DNA of 64,000 nucleotides from Algoriphagus lutimaris (GTDB lineage: Bacteria > Bacteroidota > Bacteroidia > Cytophagales > Cyclobacteriaceae), in assembly GCF_017051705.1 (NCBI RefSeq), contig NZ_JAFIDJ010000003.1, forward strand, positions 62,001 through 126,000, in the 5' to 3' direction. A program made the position numbers and the translations under genes. The notes beneath the pieces were generated by a model, which was not told the origin of the DNA, ran no database searches, and saw only the letters and a list, made by a program, of their open reading frames with translations. Shown one piece after another: positions 1 through 9,553 of this stretch (the stretch's first letter is position 1; each line of letters starts with the position of its first letter).

Positions 1-499
1 AACCCATTTGGGTCAAGTATATTTCTTTCCTGAATTAACTAACCAATTCAAAACGACTTAACTCTTTAAATTATTTAAATAAAAAGACGATTTTTTTTTA
101 TAGAAATATACAACTGTAAATAACACTTACTTATTAAAATACTTAACACATAAAAGTCATCAAGCATATAAATAATTCCTATGAATCAATTGATAATCAA
201 TACTTTTCAATAGAAAACAATAAAACATCAATAAATATCAGTTTGAAACAACGGTAAAAAATCAACAAAAATTGCTTGGCAAACTCTTTATAAACCATTC
301 GAACTTGGATTTCCAATTTTCATACACAATCAGATTTGTCACATATTGTCGAGAGCTAAATAGGCTTTTAGATCAAGCTCGAAAAAATCCTTTTTCGGAA
401 AATGAGAAAAATCAAAAGGATAAAAGCCCTTAATCGGGAATTTTCCGTAATTTTGAGCCCCATAAGAATTAAACCAAAAATCATTCTGCCTCCATTCTT
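1..499. other. AT-rich intergenic region upstream of pyrG
   Basis: No convincing gene or RNA is visible in this stretch. It is strongly AT-rich with several A/T homopolymers. A 70-codon open frame at 402-614 runs into pyrG in another frame and has no protein-like features. The region probably carries the pyrG promoter and leader, but I found no clear TAnnTTTG promoter box close to the gene. Confidence 0.5.
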
Positions 500-2119
500 A
501 TGGGATCATCAACAAAGTACATATTCATTACAGGAGGGGTTACCTCCTCACTTGGAAAAGGCATCATTGCCGCCTCTCTTGGCAAATTGCTACAGTCCAG
601 AGGATTTAAAGTAACCATCCAAAAATTCGACCCCTATCTCAACATTGATCCAGGAACATTAAATCCATATGAGCATGGAGAATGTTACGTGACAGATGAT
701 GGAGCTGAAACCGATTTGGATCTTGGACATTATGAGCGGTTTTTAAATATTACTACTTCTCAAAACAATAATATCACTACAGGTAGAATCTACAACAATG
801 TCATTACCAAAGAACGCAAAGGTGAGTTCCTTGGTAAAACAGTCCAAGTGATTCCGCATATCACAGATGAAATCAAAGCCAATTTCTATAAACTTGGTGA
901 AGATGGTAAATACGATGTTGTCATTACTGAAATAGGAGGATGTGTAGGTGATATCGAATCCCTCCCTTTTATAGAGGCTGTTAGACAGGCTAGATGGGAT
1001 TTAGGCGCTAATAATTTTCTAGTAATCCACCTTACGCTGATTCCTTACTTAAAAGCAGCAAAGGAATTAAAAACCAAACCTACCCAGCACTCTGTCAAGC
1101 AACTTCTTGAGGCCGGTATCCAACCAGATATCTTGGTTTGTAGAACAGAGCATCACCTACCAAATGATGTGAAGAAGAAATTGGCATTGTTCTGTAACGT
1201 GCAATTGAACTCTGTCATTGAGGCAATGGATGCAGACTCCATCTATGATGTTCCTTTATTGATGAAAAAGGAAAAGCTGGATGAAAGAGTCATGACCAAA
1301 TTGAAGCTATCCTCCAAGGAAAATACAGATCTAGAAAACTGGAAAGACTTCTTGGGCAAACTTAAAAACCCTACTCAGGAAGTAACGATTGGTCTAATAG
1401 GAAAATATGTATCCTTACCGGATTCCTACAAATCCATCATTGAGTCCTTTACTCATGCTGGAGCTTCCATCGAGTGCCATGTCAACCTTAAGTTGATGTC
1501 TTCTGAAGAGATCAATGCGGGAAATTATATTGAGAAGCTTGAGGAATTAGATGGTATTCTCGTAGCTCCTGGTTTTGGAGAAAGAGGTTTTGAGGGAAAA
1601 ATTGAGACTGTAAAATATGCTAGAGAAAATAAAATCCCATTCTTTGGAATTTGCCTAGGAATGCAAGTCGCAGTTATAGAATTTGCCAGAAATGTATTGG
1701 GCCATGCAAAAGCCAATAGTACTGAAATGGATCCATATAATCCTTACCCAGTCATTGCTTTGATGGAAGAGCAGAAAAAAATTGACCAAATGGGAGGAAC
1801 TATGCGTTTAGGATCCTACGCATGCGATTTGAAAAAGGGAAGCAAGGCTTTTAATGCCTATGGAAAAACCAAAATCCAGGAAAGACATCGTCATCGCTAT
1901 GAGTTCAACAATGATTTCTTAGAGGAAATTGAGAAAAATGGTATGCTGGCGACTGGTAAAAACCCTGATACAGGACTTGTGGAAATCGTTGAAATTAAAA
2001 ACCATCCATGGTTTGTGGGCGTTCAATTCCACCCAGAATACAAAAGTACAGTTCTAAACCCGCAGCCTCTATTTGTGAAATTCATTCAAGCGGCAATCGA
2101 TAATAAAAAATTAAAGTAA
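500..2119 (+). CDS. pyrG: CTP synthase
   Basis: This enzyme makes CTP from UTP using ATP and glutamine, the last step of pyrimidine nucleotide synthesis, in the cytosol. The 539-residue length is normal for the family. The N-terminal synthetase domain opens with the [12 protein letters not shown] nucleotide-binding motif. The C-terminal class I glutamine amidotransferase domain shows GICLGMQ with the nucleophilic Cys near residue 385 and the GVQFHPE histidine/glutamate motif near the end. The ATG at 500 gives the standard N-terminus ([13 protein letters not shown]). yidC follows 45 nt downstream on the same strand, so the two may be co-transcribed. Confidence 0.98.
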   Translation: MGSSTKYIFITGGVTSSLGKGIIAASLGKLLQSRGFKVTIQKFDPYLNIDPGTLNPYEHGECYVTDDGAETDLDLGHYERFLNITTSQNNNITTGRIYNNVITKERKGEFLGKTVQVIPHITDEIKANFYKLGEDGKYDVVITEIGGCVGDIESLPFIEAVRQARWDLGANNFLVIHLTLIPYLKAAKELKTKPTQHSVKQLLEAGIQPDILVCRTEHHLPNDVKKKLALFCNVQLNSVIEAMDADSIYDVPLLMKKEKLDERVMTKLKLSSKENTDLENWKDFLGKLKNPTQEVTIGLIGKYVSLPDSYKSIIESFTHAGASIECHVNLKLMSSEEINAGNYIEKLEELDGILVAPGFGERGFEGKIETVKYARENKIPFFGICLGMQVAVIEFARNVLGHAKANSTEMDPYNPYPVIALMEEQKKIDQMGGTMRLGSYACDLKKGSKAFNAYGKTKIQERHRHRYEFNNDFLEEIEKNGMLATGKNPDTGLVEIVEIKNHPWFVGVQFHPEYKSTVLNPQPLFVKFIQAAIDNKKLK

Positions 2120-2164
2120 CACAGTTTATTTGCGGGATCTAATTCCCGATTCTATCCTATTATT

Positions 2165-3967
2165 ATGGACAAAAATCAAGCGACAGGTTTAATCCTTTTT
2201 GCTGCAGTAATTTTAATCTACTCCTTTTTCTTTGCGAGTGGCCCAGAAATTCCAGTAGAAGAGACGCAAACTCCAGTTCAAACAGAAAGCGCAACTCAGG
2301 AACCACAACCTGCTATGCAAAGCCAGGTTCTTGCAGAAAGCGACAGCTTAGTTTCATCGGAAAAAATCGCTAAATATGGTGCCTTGGCAACTTTGACCTC
2401 TGGAGAGGAAAATCAAGTCACCTTAGAAAACGATCTGATTCAAGTTTCTATTTCGACCAAAGGTGCATTGGTCGATGAAGTAAACCTAAAAGAATTTAAG
2501 AATTGGAAAGAAGGCCCCTTGATGCTTATCGATGCCGAAAGTTCAAAAATGGACTTTAGCATAGAAAGTAGAATGGGGAATATTTCCTTAAATGAGCTAT
2601 ACTATACTTCTGAAGCAAGTACTGAACAAGATGAAGAAGGTGTTACCATTCATGTTCTTACTTTAAGTGCTGCCACTGAGAGCGGGAAAATTTCACATAT
2701 TTTCAAGCTTAAAGACGGAACCTACGAAGTAAACAAGTCATTCCAAATTGATCGTTTTAACGGCTATTTCACGGGAGATAATATCCAATTAGCATGGTCT
2801 GATTTAGTCAAAGCCCAAGAGAAAGATTTAGCTGAATCCAGAAGAAAATCTCAGGTCAATTATTATTTGAGTTCTGGTTCTTATGAAAACTTGGGAGTTG
2901 GTGATGACCTAGAACAAGAACAAGTAGCAGAACCAGTAAAGTGGATTGGTTTCAGTCAGCGCTTTTTTACTGCAGGGATCATAGCTGAGGATTCTTTTCA
3001 GAATGTAAGTCTTGCACAAAGCACTCCGCAAGACAGCTCCATCGTTAGGTCTATGGAAGCTTCTTTAAGTATTCCTCTAAAAGATGGTTCTGCGAACTAC
3101 ACCTATTACTTTGGTCCTAATAACTACAAAACTTTAAAGAAAGTAACTCAAGACTTCGAAAAGAATGTGGACATGGGATACTTCTTTGTGAGCTGGGTGA
3201 ACAAATACATCATTGTCAACCTTTTCGCTTTCCTTGAAAAGTATTTCAGCAACTACGGGGTTATTATCATATTGATTGTATTGATCATTAAGCTTGCACT
3301 TTCTCCATTGACCTATAAATCTTACATAGGGATGGCCAAAATGCGGGTAATCAAACCAGAAATTGATGAGTTAAAGGAAAAGTACGGAGATGATCAAACC
3401 AAAATGCAACAAGAGCAAATGAAGCTTTTTGGTCAATTAGGAGTAAGTCCTATTTCAGGTTGTTTACCAATGGTATTACAGATGCCATTCCTGTTTGCCA
3501 TGTTCTTCTTCTTTCCTAATGCAATACAACTGAGACAAGAATCTTTCCTTTGGGCAAGTGATTTATCGACGTATGATACCTTTATCAATTTGCCTTTTAC
3601 GATTCCATTCTATGGATCCCATGTCAGTTTGTTCACCTTATTGATGACGGTTTCACAGTTGATCTATACACATTTCAATAATCAACTGACCACTGCCCAA
3701 GGACCTATGAAAAACCTAGGATACATCATGCCGGTAATGTTCATGTTTATCTTGAACTCCTACCCTGCTGGATTGAGTTTCTATTACTTCGTATCCAACA
3801 TGGTGACATTTGGTCAGCAGGCCTTAATCAAGCTGTTTGTAGATGATGATAAAATCAGAGCAAAAGTAGAAGAAAGCAAGGCCAAAAATGTCAACAAAAA
3901 GAAATCTAAATTTCAGCAAAAGCTAGAGGAAGCTATGAAAGCTGCTGATGCTAATAGAAAGAAATAA
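2165..3967 (+). CDS. yidC: Membrane protein insertase YidC
   Basis: YidC inserts and folds inner-membrane proteins, alone or with SecYEG. The 600-residue protein has the Gram-negative layout. One N-terminal membrane helix (about residues 7-25) is followed by a Gln/Glu-rich linker, then a large periplasmic beta domain (about 80-330). The conserved C-terminal five-helix insertase core begins near residue 360 and includes the stretch GCLPMVLQMPFLFAMFFF. A Lys-rich cytoplasmic tail ends the protein. It lies just after pyrG and is followed by a strong terminator, so it is probably the last gene of that unit. Confidence 0.97.
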   Translation: MDKNQATGLILFAAVILIYSFFFASGPEIPVEETQTPVQTESATQEPQPAMQSQVLAESDSLVSSEKIAKYGALATLTSGEENQVTLENDLIQVSISTKGALVDEVNLKEFKNWKEGPLMLIDAESSKMDFSIESRMGNISLNELYYTSEASTEQDEEGVTIHVLTLSAATESGKISHIFKLKDGTYEVNKSFQIDRFNGYFTGDNIQLAWSDLVKAQEKDLAESRRKSQVNYYLSSGSYENLGVGDDLEQEQVAEPVKWIGFSQRFFTAGIIAEDSFQNVSLAQSTPQDSSIVRSMEASLSIPLKDGSANYTYYFGPNNYKTLKKVTQDFEKNVDMGYFFVSWVNKYIIVNLFAFLEKYFSNYGVIIILIVLIIKLALSPLTYKSYIGMAKMRVIKPEIDELKEKYGDDQTKMQQEQMKLFGQLGVSPISGCLPMVLQMPFLFAMFFFFPNAIQLRQESFLWASDLSTYDTFINLPFTIPFYGSHVSLFTLLMTVSQLIYTHFNNQLTTAQGPMKNLGYIMPVMFMFILNSYPAGLSFYYFVSNMVTFGQQALIKLFVDDDKIRAKVEESKAKNVNKKKSKFQQKLEEAMKAADANRKK

Positions 3968-3973
3968 ATTTAA

Positions 3974-4002
3974 AGGGAGCTTTCAAAGAGCTCCTTTTTT
4001 TA
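3974..4002 (+). terminator. Rho-independent terminator after yidC
   Basis: A GGAGCT/AGCTCC hairpin directly after the yidC stop is followed by a run of eight T. The rest of the gap up to parA (to 4276) is AT-rich, and I see no further gene in it. Confidence 0.85.
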
Positions 4003-4276
4003 TTCAAGCACTTTGGCTATCCATAAAAAGTTCTGACATTAAATGACAGTTTAATAAAATTTCTAAAATTTTCCAGCAGAACATTCTCTGAAAAAACTCT
4101 CCGCCCCTTTTGCAAAAACTTGATTTTTCGACACTTATAACCTTCAACTAAAACAAATACGGCTCAAAACGAAAAATCATCAATTCTATTGTCTCTTCAA
4201 AAAAACCGACTGCATCGGCCGTAAAAGAATTGATTTTGCTTAATATTGGTATTCAATTACCCTAGAAAAAATTAAC

Positions 4277-5059
4277 ATGGGAAAAATCATTGCCATTGCC
4301 AATCAAAAAGGTGGTGTGGGAAAAACCACAACTGCGATGAATCTCGCTGCCAGCCTTGCTGTACTGGAATATAAAACCTTGGTGATCGATGCAGATCCAC
4401 AAGCAAATACCACATCTGGTTTAGGACAAGATCCTAAATCAATCAATACCAGCATCTATGAATGTATGGTGGATGAAATCGACATCAATGAAATCATCAT
4501 TAAAACAGAGCTTGAGTACCTGGATTTAGTTCCTTCTCATATTGATTTGGTGGGAGCTGAAGTAGAAATGATTAATTTGGATAATCGTGAAGAAAAGATG
4601 CGCGGGGTAATTGCAAATGTTCGGGAGCAATATGATTTTATTATTATAGATTGTTCCCCTTCCCTAGGATTGATTACCATCAATGCCCTTACCGCAGCAA
4701 ACTCAGTGATTATTCCTGTTCAATGCGAATACTTTGCTTTGGAAGGATTAGGAAAACTTTTGAATACCATTAAAATCATACAGACAAGACTGAACCCGGA
4801 TTTGGAAATTGAAGGGATTTTGCTGACAATGTATGATGTAAGATTACGGCTTTCGAACCAGGTGGTTGAGGAAGTAAGAATCCATTTTAAGAACATGGTG
4901 TTCGAGACAATTATACCTAGGAATGTTCGTTTGAGTGAAGCGCCTTCTTTTGGCCTTCCTGCAATTGCATTTGATGCGGAAGGAAAAGGAGCTGTCGCTT
5001 ATTTAAACTTGGCCAATGAAATTGCGCAAAAGAATGATCTTCAAAAAGTGAATAGTTAA
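4277..5059 (+). CDS. parA: Chromosome-partitioning ATPase ParA (Soj)
   Basis: ParA-type ATPases bind DNA and move or position the chromosomal ParB-parS complex. This 260-residue protein carries the deviant Walker A motif KGGVGKTT at residues 11-18, with the signature lysine at 11. The Walker B region [12 protein letters not shown] lies near residue 120. The short N-terminus without an extra DNA-binding domain is typical of chromosomal Soj rather than type Ia plasmid ParA. parB follows after 2 nt, so the pair is an operon. Confidence 0.97.
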   Translation: MGKIIAIANQKGGVGKTTTAMNLAASLAVLEYKTLVIDADPQANTTSGLGQDPKSINTSIYECMVDEIDINEIIIKTELEYLDLVPSHIDLVGAEVEMINLDNREEKMRGVIANVREQYDFIIIDCSPSLGLITINALTAANSVIIPVQCEYFALEGLGKLLNTIKIIQTRLNPDLEIEGILLTMYDVRLRLSNQVVEEVRIHFKNMVFETIIPRNVRLSEAPSFGLPAIAFDAEGKGAVAYLNLANEIAQKNDLQKVNS

Positions 5060-5061
5060 TT

Positions 5062-5973
5062 ATGTCAGACAATAAGCCAAATCGAAAAAAAAGTGCACTT
5101 GGTAGGGGCCTAGGAGCTTTACTGGAAGATAGTCCTGCTAAGCACAAGTCTGAGGAAATTTTACCGGAAGTAGTGAAAACTGGAATTTTTGAGATTCCAT
5201 TGGAACAAATTCAGGTAAACCCTTTTCAACCAAGAGTACATTTCGATAAAGATGCGCTAAGTGAACTGTCTGAATCCATCAAAGTTCAAGGGATCATTCA
5301 ACCCATCACGGTTAGAAAACTTGATACAAATGAGTATCAGCTAATTTCTGGAGAACGTAGATTTCAAGCTTCCAAGCTAGCTGGTTTGACGCAAATCCCC
5401 GCTTATGTGAGGACAGCTAATGATCAGCAAATGCTGGAAATGGCATTGATTGAAAACATCCAAAGAGAAAATTTAAATGCTTTGGAAATTGCTCACTCTT
5501 ACCAAAGGCTACTTGCTGAGTGTGATTTGAAGCAAGAGCAATTGGGAGATAGAGTTGGTAAAAACCGAACCACGGTTAATAATTACCTGAGATTACTTAA
5601 ACTTCCTCCAACCATCCAAGCTGCCATCAGAGATCAGCAAATTTCGATGGGACACGCGAGAGCATTAATCAATATTGAGGATGTTGACAAGCAATTAGCT
5701 ATTTTCAAAAAGGCAGTTGAAGAAGAATTGAGTGTTAGGAAAGTAGAGGCCTTGGTAAAAGCTTTGAATGAAGGTAAATCTGAGAAAAAATCTGCTCCTG
5801 AACTGGATCCTGTAAAGAAGTACGAAATCAGTAAAATTCAACAAAGACTGGCTTCACATTTTGGAACAAAAGTCTCACTTAAGTCAAATGACAAGAACAA
5901 AGGAGAAATAAAAATCCCATTTACTTCAACATCAGATCTAAATCGAATTCTGGAAATACTGGAAATCATTTGA
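5062..5973 (+). CDS. parB: Chromosome-partitioning protein ParB (Spo0J)
   Basis: ParB is a CTP-dependent DNA clamp that loads at parS sites near the origin. The 303-residue protein has the N-terminal GRGLGALLED peptide that stimulates ParA. The CTP/ParB domain includes the SGERRFQASKLAG box, and the ENIQRENLNALEIA motif and a central helix-turn-helix (about residues 165-190) follow. The C-terminal end should dimerise. It sits 2 nt after parA and 3 nt before a DUF5683 gene, in an order common in Bacteroidota. I found no convincing parS site in the window. Confidence 0.97.
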   Translation: MSDNKPNRKKSALGRGLGALLEDSPAKHKSEEILPEVVKTGIFEIPLEQIQVNPFQPRVHFDKDALSELSESIKVQGIIQPITVRKLDTNEYQLISGERRFQASKLAGLTQIPAYVRTANDQQMLEMALIENIQRENLNALEIAHSYQRLLAECDLKQEQLGDRVGKNRTTVNNYLRLLKLPPTIQAAIRDQQISMGHARALINIEDVDKQLAIFKKAVEEELSVRKVEALVKALNEGKSEKKSAPELDPVKKYEISKIQQRLASHFGTKVSLKSNDKNKGEIKIPFTSTSDLNRILEILEII

Positions 5974-5976
5974 CCT

Positions 5977-6582
5977 TTGGAAACCTTAAATTTTCATAAA
6001 ATTTTCAATATTAAAGCCCCATGGATCTTCATGGGACTTTTGGTTTTGTCCTTATTTGTAACTTGGTCAGCCGTGGCTCAGGAAGTTGAAGTGGAGTCAA
6101 GACCAAAATCTGAAGAGAAGGAAAAACCAGATTATTCCAATCTTCCAAAGAACCCAAGAAAAGCAACCTTAATGTCTGCCATCCTGCCTGGAGCAGGGCA
6201 AGTATACAATAATAAAGCATGGAAAGTCCCGATTCTTTATGCAGGAATTATGACTGACATTTACTTCATTCAGTTTAATAATCGTCGATATCAAGTTTTT
6301 CGTCAAGCATTATTTGATTTCGATGATGGGATTTCAAATGACTTCCCAAATTTGAATCGTGAGGCATTAGTACGGAATGTGGATTATTGGAGAAGAAATA
6401 GAGACTTATGTTTCTTACTTTTGGCTGGTATTTATGCATTGAATCTGATTGATGCAAATGTGGATGCTCATCTTTCAGGTTTTGATATTTCTGAAGATTT
6501 GGCATTGGGTTTAGAGCCTTATATGGAGACCCTATCCGCAAACAACAATACAATGGGAGTATCTTTAAAACTCAAATTTTAA
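5977..6582 (+). CDS. DUF5683 family membrane-associated protein
   Basis: This is a conserved Bacteroidota protein of unknown function that regularly follows parB. The 201 residues include an N-terminal hydrophobic segment (about 16-34) that looks like a signal peptide ending near AVAQE. An acidic, Pro-rich linker follows. The family core (about 57-200) contains LPGAGQVYNNKAWK and a second hydrophobic stretch around 143-158. The reading frame starts with TTG at 5977, 3 nt after the parB stop. The first in-frame ATG (6031) would leave the signal peptide without a basic n-region, so I prefer the TTG. Confidence 0.85.
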   Translation: METLNFHKIFNIKAPWIFMGLLVLSLFVTWSAVAQEVEVESRPKSEEKEKPDYSNLPKNPRKATLMSAILPGAGQVYNNKAWKVPILYAGIMTDIYFIQFNNRRYQVFRQALFDFDDGISNDFPNLNREALVRNVDYWRRNRDLCFLLLAGIYALNLIDANVDAHLSGFDISEDLALGLEPYMETLSANNNTMGVSLKLKF

Positions 6583-6583
6583 A

Positions 6584-7306
6584 ATGAACATATTATTACT
6601 TGGATATGGCAAAATGGGAAAGATAATCGGCGAAATCGCTGAATCCAGAGGCCATTCCATTGCTGGTAAAATAAATATCGACAACAAGGAGGATTTACAG
6701 AAGCTAGACCCTAAAGATGTGGATGTAGCCATCGAGTTCAGCCAACCTGAAGCAGCTTTTGAAAATATCTCTTGGGCAATCGCCCATGGTGTTCCCGTAG
6801 TAGTAGGAACTACTGGATGGCTGGACAAAAAATCTGAAATCGAAAAATTGACCCTCGATAAAAATGGAAGCTTTTTCTATGCCTCCAATTTTAGTATTGG
6901 CGTCAATATCTTTTTCAAAGTGAATGAATTCCTTTCCAAGTTAATGAACGAGACTCCCGGATATGAAGTGTCCATAGAGGAAATTCATCATACTGCTAAA
7001 AAGGACGCACCTTCTGGTACTGCGATTACGTTGGCAGAAGGAATCATTAAAAATTTAAATTCTAAAAACACCTGGAACTTGAATGGAGAGACTCCGTCTA
7101 GTGAAGAGTCTGTAGAGATCACTTCAAAAAGGATTGACCCAGCACCAGGCACCCATATTATTAGATACCAATCCCCTATTGACGACATAGAGATAACTCA
7201 TACAGCTCATAGCAGACAAGGGTTTGCACTTGGCGCAGTATTGGTTGCTGAGTGGATTCCTGAGAAGAAAGGAGTGCTTTCAATGGATGATTTTCTATCT
7301 TTCTGA
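6584..7306 (+). CDS. dapB: 4-hydroxy-tetrahydrodipicolinate reductase
   Basis: DapB reduces 4-hydroxy-tetrahydrodipicolinate to tetrahydrodipicolinate with NAD(P)H in lysine and diaminopimelate synthesis. The N-terminal Rossmann motif GYGKMGKIIGE lies at residues 7-17. The catalytic and substrate motif EEIHHTAKKDAPSGTA lies near residues 132-147. At 240 residues it is shorter than the E. coli enzyme (273), which I recall as usual for this phylum. It starts 1 nt after the DUF5683 stop and belongs to the parA-to-lepB cluster. Confidence 0.96.
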   Translation: MNILLLGYGKMGKIIGEIAESRGHSIAGKINIDNKEDLQKLDPKDVDVAIEFSQPEAAFENISWAIAHGVPVVVGTTGWLDKKSEIEKLTLDKNGSFFYASNFSIGVNIFFKVNEFLSKLMNETPGYEVSIEEIHHTAKKDAPSGTAITLAEGIIKNLNSKNTWNLNGETPSSEESVEITSKRIDPAPGTHIIRYQSPIDDIEITHTAHSRQGFALGAVLVAEWIPEKKGVLSMDDFLSF

Positions 7307-7322
7307 AATTATTTAATTAAAA

Positions 7323-8399
7323 ATGAGCCAACCTAAAAAGAAAAAATCCCCTGCCCGTGAATGGGTCGATGCTTTGGTTTTCGCTGTAGTTGCGGCAAGC
7401 TTAATAAGATGGTTATTGTTGGAGCCTTTTACTATTCCAACTGCTTCCATGGAGAAATCCCTATTAGTAGGAGACTTTTTGTTTGTAAGCAAAATGCATT
7501 ATGGAACTAGAATTCCTAAAACCCCACTTCAGGTTCCGTTAACCCATCAAAAAATTTGGGGGACAGAAATTCCATCCTATAGCGATGCAATCCAACTTCC
7601 ATATTACCGACTTCCAGGATTTAGTGATGTAGAACGATATGATGTGGTGGTATTTAATTACCCTGTTGAATTCCAATATCCACCAGATTTAAAGACCAAT
7701 TACATCAAAAGAGCTGTAGGAATTCCTGGAGATGTAATCGAAATAAAAAGCTCTGAATTATTTATCAATGGGGAACCTGCAATGAAACCTGAAGAGATGC
7801 AGTTTTCTTATGATGTGATTACTTCTCGTCCATTGAATGCGGATTTCTTTATGGAGTACGGAGTAAACCCTGAAAGCTTTTTGGCATTTACAGACGGGTC
7901 TGGATATTTAGTCTTTGCTACTGAGGAAGTAATTGCCAGACTTGAATCTTCCCCTGTGGTAACTTCTGTCAATAAAAGGATAGAAAGAGCTGATTTCAGA
8001 GACCCTTCGATTTACCCTACCAATACCAATTATAAATGGAACAGGGACCATTTTGGACCTCTTAAAGTTCCTGCCGCAGGCGAGACAATCCAACTCACAC
8101 AAGAGAATCTAGAAAAGTATTTCTTGGTAATAGAAAAATATGAAGGATATGATTCTGTAGTAATGAATGATGGAGCATTGATGATAGATGGTCAAAAAGT
8201 AGAAAGCTATACTTTCAAACAAGATTATTACTTTATGATGGGTGACAACAGACACGATTCCCTAGACTCTAGATTCTGGGGATTTGTTCCTGAGGATCAT
8301 ATTGTAGGAAAAGCTTGGTTCTTATGGTTATCCTTGGATAAATACGAATCCATGTTTAATAAAATAAGATGGAGTAGATTCTTTAAAGGAATCGAATAA
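7323..8399 (+). CDS. lepB: Signal peptidase I
   Basis: This membrane-bound serine protease removes signal peptides from exported proteins. The 358-residue protein has one N-terminal membrane helix (about 15-33). The catalytic Ser is at residue 42 in IPTASMEKSL and the catalytic Lys at 129 in NYIKRAVGIPGD. The C-terminal family box is MMGDNRHDSLDSRFWGFV. It is longer than many homologues because of an insertion of roughly 100 residues between the Lys box and the C-terminal box. It is the last gene before a terminator. Confidence 0.96.
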   Translation: MSQPKKKKSPAREWVDALVFAVVAASLIRWLLLEPFTIPTASMEKSLLVGDFLFVSKMHYGTRIPKTPLQVPLTHQKIWGTEIPSYSDAIQLPYYRLPGFSDVERYDVVVFNYPVEFQYPPDLKTNYIKRAVGIPGDVIEIKSSELFINGEPAMKPEEMQFSYDVITSRPLNADFFMEYGVNPESFLAFTDGSGYLVFATEEVIARLESSPVVTSVNKRIERADFRDPSIYPTNTNYKWNRDHFGPLKVPAAGETIQLTQENLEKYFLVIEKYEGYDSVVMNDGALMIDGQKVESYTFKQDYYFMMGDNRHDSLDSRFWGFVPEDHIVGKAWFLWLSLDKYESMFNKIRWSRFFKGIE

Positions 8400-8407
8400 A
8401 AAAGCTA

Positions 8408-8437
8408 AAGGCCGGAAAAAAAATTCCGGCCTTTTTT
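8408..8437. terminator. Bidirectional terminator between lepB and ung
   Basis: A ten-base-pair stem (AAGGCCGGAA/TTCCGGCCTT) with an A-rich loop is followed by a T-run on the plus strand. It lies between convergent lepB and ung and can serve both. Confidence 0.85.
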
Positions 8438-8439
8438 AT

Positions 8440-9102
8440 TTACCATTCAATGGGATTAATCCCTTTAGAAATGAGGTATTCATTTGATTTGGAAAAATGA
8501 CCACATCCTAAAAATCCTCGATGAGCAGAAAGCGGACTAGGATGAGGAGCCTTTAATATCAGATGTTTAGAAACATCTATTAGTTCTGCCTTCTTTTGAG
8601 CATAAGCCCCCCAAAGAAGAAATACCACATGTTCCCTTTTCTCACTGATTTTTTTTATCACCTCATCCGTGAATTCTTCCCAGCCTTTTTTTTGATGGGA
8701 ACCAGCTTGGTGAGCCCGCACAGTCAAAGTAGCATTTAATAGAAAGACACCTTGATCTGCCCAGCGAGTCAAATCTCCATTTGAAGGAAGGTCTTTTCCT
8801 AAATCATTTTTTATCTCTTTGAAGATATTCAACAAACTAGGAGGAAAAGGGATTCCGGGTTTTACTGAAAAAGATAATCCATGTGCTTGACCCGGGCCAT
8901 GGTAAGGATCTTGCCCCAGAATGACTACTTTTATTTGATCCAGTGGACAATGCCAAAAAGCATTAAAAATATTCTTTCCCTCGGGAAAAATCTTTTCCTT
9001 TGAATATTCTTCTCTGACAAAAGATGTTAGATTTATAAATGATTCACTTTGGAATACTGGTTGAAGGGCTTTTTCCCAACTAGTTTCAATTTTTACATTC
9101 AT
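8440..9102 (-). CDS. ung: Uracil-DNA glycosylase
   Basis: Family 1 UDG excises uracil from DNA to start base excision repair. The 220-residue protein shows the water-activating loop GQDPYHGPGQAHGLSFSV, with the catalytic Asp, and the DNA-intercalating motif HPSPLSAHRGFLGCGHFS. Length is standard. The open frame can begin at a TTG (9108), but the ATG two codons later (9102, MNVKIETSW) is the better start. It is divergent from apaG and convergent with lepB. Confidence 0.97.
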   Translation of the reverse strand: MNVKIETSWEKALQPVFQSESFINLTSFVREEYSKEKIFPEGKNIFNAFWHCPLDQIKVVILGQDPYHGPGQAHGLSFSVKPGIPFPPSLLNIFKEIKNDLGKDLPSNGDLTRWADQGVFLLNATLTVRAHQAGSHQKKGWEEFTDEVIKKISEKREHVVFLLWGAYAQKKAELIDVSKHLILKAPHPSPLSAHRGFLGCGHFSKSNEYLISKGINPIEW

Positions 9103-9166
9103 GGTCAAATTATTGATTTTCCAATTTCCGATCGTATCTTTACATTCTTTTTAAAATAAACAAGTT

Positions 9167-9553
9167 ATGGTTACTGCTGTCACAGAAGGAATTCATGTCA
9201 ACGTAGAGGTTACCTATCAAGCGGAATTTTCCAGTCCGCATCAGCACCATTATGTTTTCACGTACAAAGTAACTATTCAAAACAAAAGCCCATATACCGT
9301 TCAGTTATTAAGAAGGAAATGGGAAATCTACGATGCCGCAGAAACGCTTAAAATAGTGGAAGGTGACGGAGTAGTTGGCCAGCAGCCAATTCTAGAAACC
9401 GGAGAATCCCATAGTTATGTTTCAGGCTGCAATTTAAAATCTGGACTTGGAAAAATGAAAGGCATCTATTTCATGGAAAAACTATTTGATGGCAAAAGCA
9501 TTGAAGTAGAAGTTCCAGAATTCCAAATGATTGCAAATATCTTCCAGAATTGA
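9167..9553 (+). CDS. apaG: Co2+/Mg2+ efflux protein ApaG
   Basis: This is a single-domain immunoglobulin-like (FN3-fold) protein of the ApaG family, 128 residues. Motifs include a hydrophobic core strand HHYVFTYKVTIQN and LLRRKWEIYDA. The glycine-rich EGDGVVGQQPILETGES is the family signature. The molecular role is not settled; mutants in enteric bacteria affect divalent-cation resistance. The next gene overlaps or abuts its 3' end, so they are probably co-translated. Confidence 0.93.
   Translation: MVTAVTEGIHVNVEVTYQAEFSSPHQHHYVFTYKVTIQNKSPYTVQLLRRKWEIYDAAETLKIVEGDGVVGQQPILETGESHSYVSGCNLKSGLGKMKGIYFMEKLFDGKSIEVEVPEFQMIANIFQN

Noticed and set aside
402-614. A 70-codon plus-strand frame overlapping the pyrG start
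   Set aside because: It overlaps pyrG in another frame, and its residues look like translated non-coding and shadow sequence.
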